A DNA stretch of 13,605 nucleotides. It comes from an uncultured Rhodospirillales bacterium. GTDB taxonomy: Bacteria; Pseudomonadota; Alphaproteobacteria; RF32; CAG-239. The notes below the pieces were generated by a model, which searched no databases, was not told where the DNA came from, and was given only the letters and a program-made list of their open reading frames with translations. The stretch spans positions 1-13,605 of the forward strand of contig CADBMA010000110.1 in NCBI GenBank assembly GCA_902795665.1, in the 5' to 3' direction. This document shows, piece by piece, positions 12,886-13,605 of this stretch. A program made the position numbers and the translations under genes. How positions within the stretch are numbered: the first letter of the stretch is position 1; every line of letters begins with the position of its first letter.

Positions 12886-13443
12886 ATGAAGAACGAAAAT
12901 ATACAACAAGTATTTGAAAGTTGGCTTGGCAACTGTATGCATGGTTCCATCGGTGATCATGTAACAGAAATGGCCGGCAATTTTCAAGCACAACCGGTTG
13001 ATGAAAGCATACAGCTCAGCTGGTTTGACAACAAAGATTGGACGGCCGTCCGCCAATATAACGGAGTTTGGTACAAAACCGCCTCACTGCGTTTAATCAA
13101 AGAAGCGCCGGCTGATGTCGTCTTAAACTATTTATTCTACTGCTCTCCTATTGATACGGAAAAACAGATAGCCCTCATTGAGCGGGATATACGTGAAAAA
13201 ACTCACCTGTCTCGCAATTATTTCCACATTTTTTGTGCCTGCCCGCAGGCCCAAAAGCAAATTATGAAGTATGATAAAGATTTATGGTTAAAAGTTCTTT
13301 ACAGAAACTATGCATGGGACTGGAAATATGAGAAAATGTTTGGTAGTACCGCAAAAGCTAAAGAAAAAATCTTCACGCATTTTGAAGAACTTTCAAATTG
13401 CAATTTCGAAGAAATACCAGAAGCACTAGAGAAAATAGCGTAA
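12886..13443 (+). CDS. Protein of unknown function (185 aa)
   Basis: I do not recognise this protein. It is 185 residues and soluble by composition, with unusually many aromatic residues (WFDNKDWTAVRQYNGVWY; YRNYAWDWKYEKMF). Cysteines occur in NCMHG, YCSP, FCACPQ and NCNF, too scattered to name a metal site. No signal peptide or membrane helix is present. The C-terminal half is helical. The ATG at 12886 has no ribosome binding site, only an A-rich leader; the next in-frame ATG is residue 18. A candidate promoter lies at 12825-12853, and a strong terminator begins directly at the stop, so it is a single-gene transcript. The intact frame between promoter and terminator supports a real gene. Confidence 0.8.
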   Translation: MKNENIQQVFESWLGNCMHGSIGDHVTEMAGNFQAQPVDESIQLSWFDNKDWTAVRQYNGVWYKTASLRLIKEAPADVVLNYLFYCSPIDTEKQIALIERDIREKTHLSRNYFHIFCACPQAQKQIMKYDKDLWLKVLYRNYAWDWKYEKMFGSTAKAKEKIFTHFEELSNCNFEEIPEALEKIA

Positions 13444-13479
13444 AAAATCCCCGCATTCATAATGATTGCGGGGATTTTT
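13443..13479 (+). terminator. Strong intrinsic terminator
   Basis: A 13-bp stem pairs 13443-13455 (AAAAATCCCCGCA) with 13467-13479 around an 11-base loop. The stem begins inside the stop codon of the 185-residue gene, and the A and T flanks would let it work on either strand. Confidence 0.9.
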
Positions 13480-13505
13480 GTATATAGAAAAGTCGGATGG
13501 CCGCA

Positions 13506-13533
13506 GAAAAAACTGCTCTAATGCAGTTTTTTC
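13506..13533 (+). promoter_or_regulatory. Terminator-like hairpin in front of the next gene's ribosome binding site
   Basis: GAAAAAACTGC (13506-13516) pairs perfectly with GCAGTTTTTTC (13523-13533) around a 6-base loop. The right arm ends one base before AAGGAGA. It could be an attenuator or simply a second terminator; no clear promoter is seen between it and the preceding terminator. Confidence 0.5.
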
Positions 13534-13544
13534 AAGGAGACACA

Positions 13545-13605
13545 ATGAGACTTTCTTTTGTGAGCGAGATAAAATCGAAGCGCAACAAAAGATATAGTCG
13601 GAATT
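13545..13605 (+). CDS. N-terminal start of an unknown protein (partial, runs off the window)
   Basis: An ATG with a good ribosome binding site (AAGGAGA at 13534-13540, GGAG 5 bases from the ATG) opens a frame that stays open for 20 codons to the window edge. The residues (MRLSFVSEIKSKRNKRYSRN) are strongly basic and show no signal peptide. This is too short to identify. The ribosome binding site is the best evidence for a gene; the terminator-like hairpin directly before it is odd for an ordinary start. Confidence 0.45.
   Translation, partial: MRLSFVSEIKSKRNKRYSRN

Noticed and set aside
13484..13605. Possible RNase P RNA, because GTCGGATGGCCGC resembles its 5' region.
   Set aside because: The near-universal GAGGAAAGTCC segment that should follow is absent, and a ribosome binding site with ATG is present instead.

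Overview
The window looks like chromosomal DNA of an AT-rich Gram-negative bacterium, most likely an uncultured, possibly host-associated alphaproteobacterium. The reasons are two lipoprotein signal peptides, an outer-membrane barrel C-terminus, the ordered set YfgM-like protein - BamB - Der, a TRAM-less RlmD/TrmA-type RNA methyltransferase, and a Calvin-cycle-subtype class II aldolase next to transketolase. The lineage is inferred from gene content; there is no rRNA or other phylogenetic marker in the window.

Left part (1-4865). The last 40 codons of an outer-membrane beta-barrel protein end at a bidirectional terminator. Facing it on the minus strand is an envelope/ribosome operon: a membrane-anchored TPR protein (YfgM/TPR_21-like), the BAM lipoprotein BamB and the double GTPase Der. 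Each stop codon of this operon overlaps the ribosome binding site of the next gene. Upstream of it, also on the minus strand, is an unrecognised four-helix membrane protein.

Centre (5003-10733, plus strand). This part holds an iron-sulphur RNA methyltransferase, a small lipoprotein coupled to transketolase, class II fructose-bisphosphate aldolase with its own promoter and terminator, and a stand-alone HD-domain hydrolase. Transketolase and aldolase link the pentose phosphate pathway to glycolysis, but the gap and pgk genes that often sit between them are absent.

Right part (10725-13605). This is the least ordinary stretch. Two tandem paralogous small proteins (78 and 76 aa, about 59% identical over the shared 54-residue core) form a compact minus-strand unit. 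It has a near-consensus sigma-70 promoter, two 12-bp palindromes at that promoter, leaders without a Shine-Dalgarno sequence, codon use unlike the flanking genes, and its own terminator. Upstream are a divergent GpsA-type glycerol-3-phosphate dehydrogenase, a divergent pair of unrecognised genes (118 and 185 aa), a strong terminator, and the start of another gene preceded by a terminator-like hairpin.

No tRNA, rRNA, CRISPR array, insertion sequence or phage gene was seen. No gene-free stretch exceeds 300 bases. The best candidate for something undescribed is the two-gene small-protein unit at 10725-11308.
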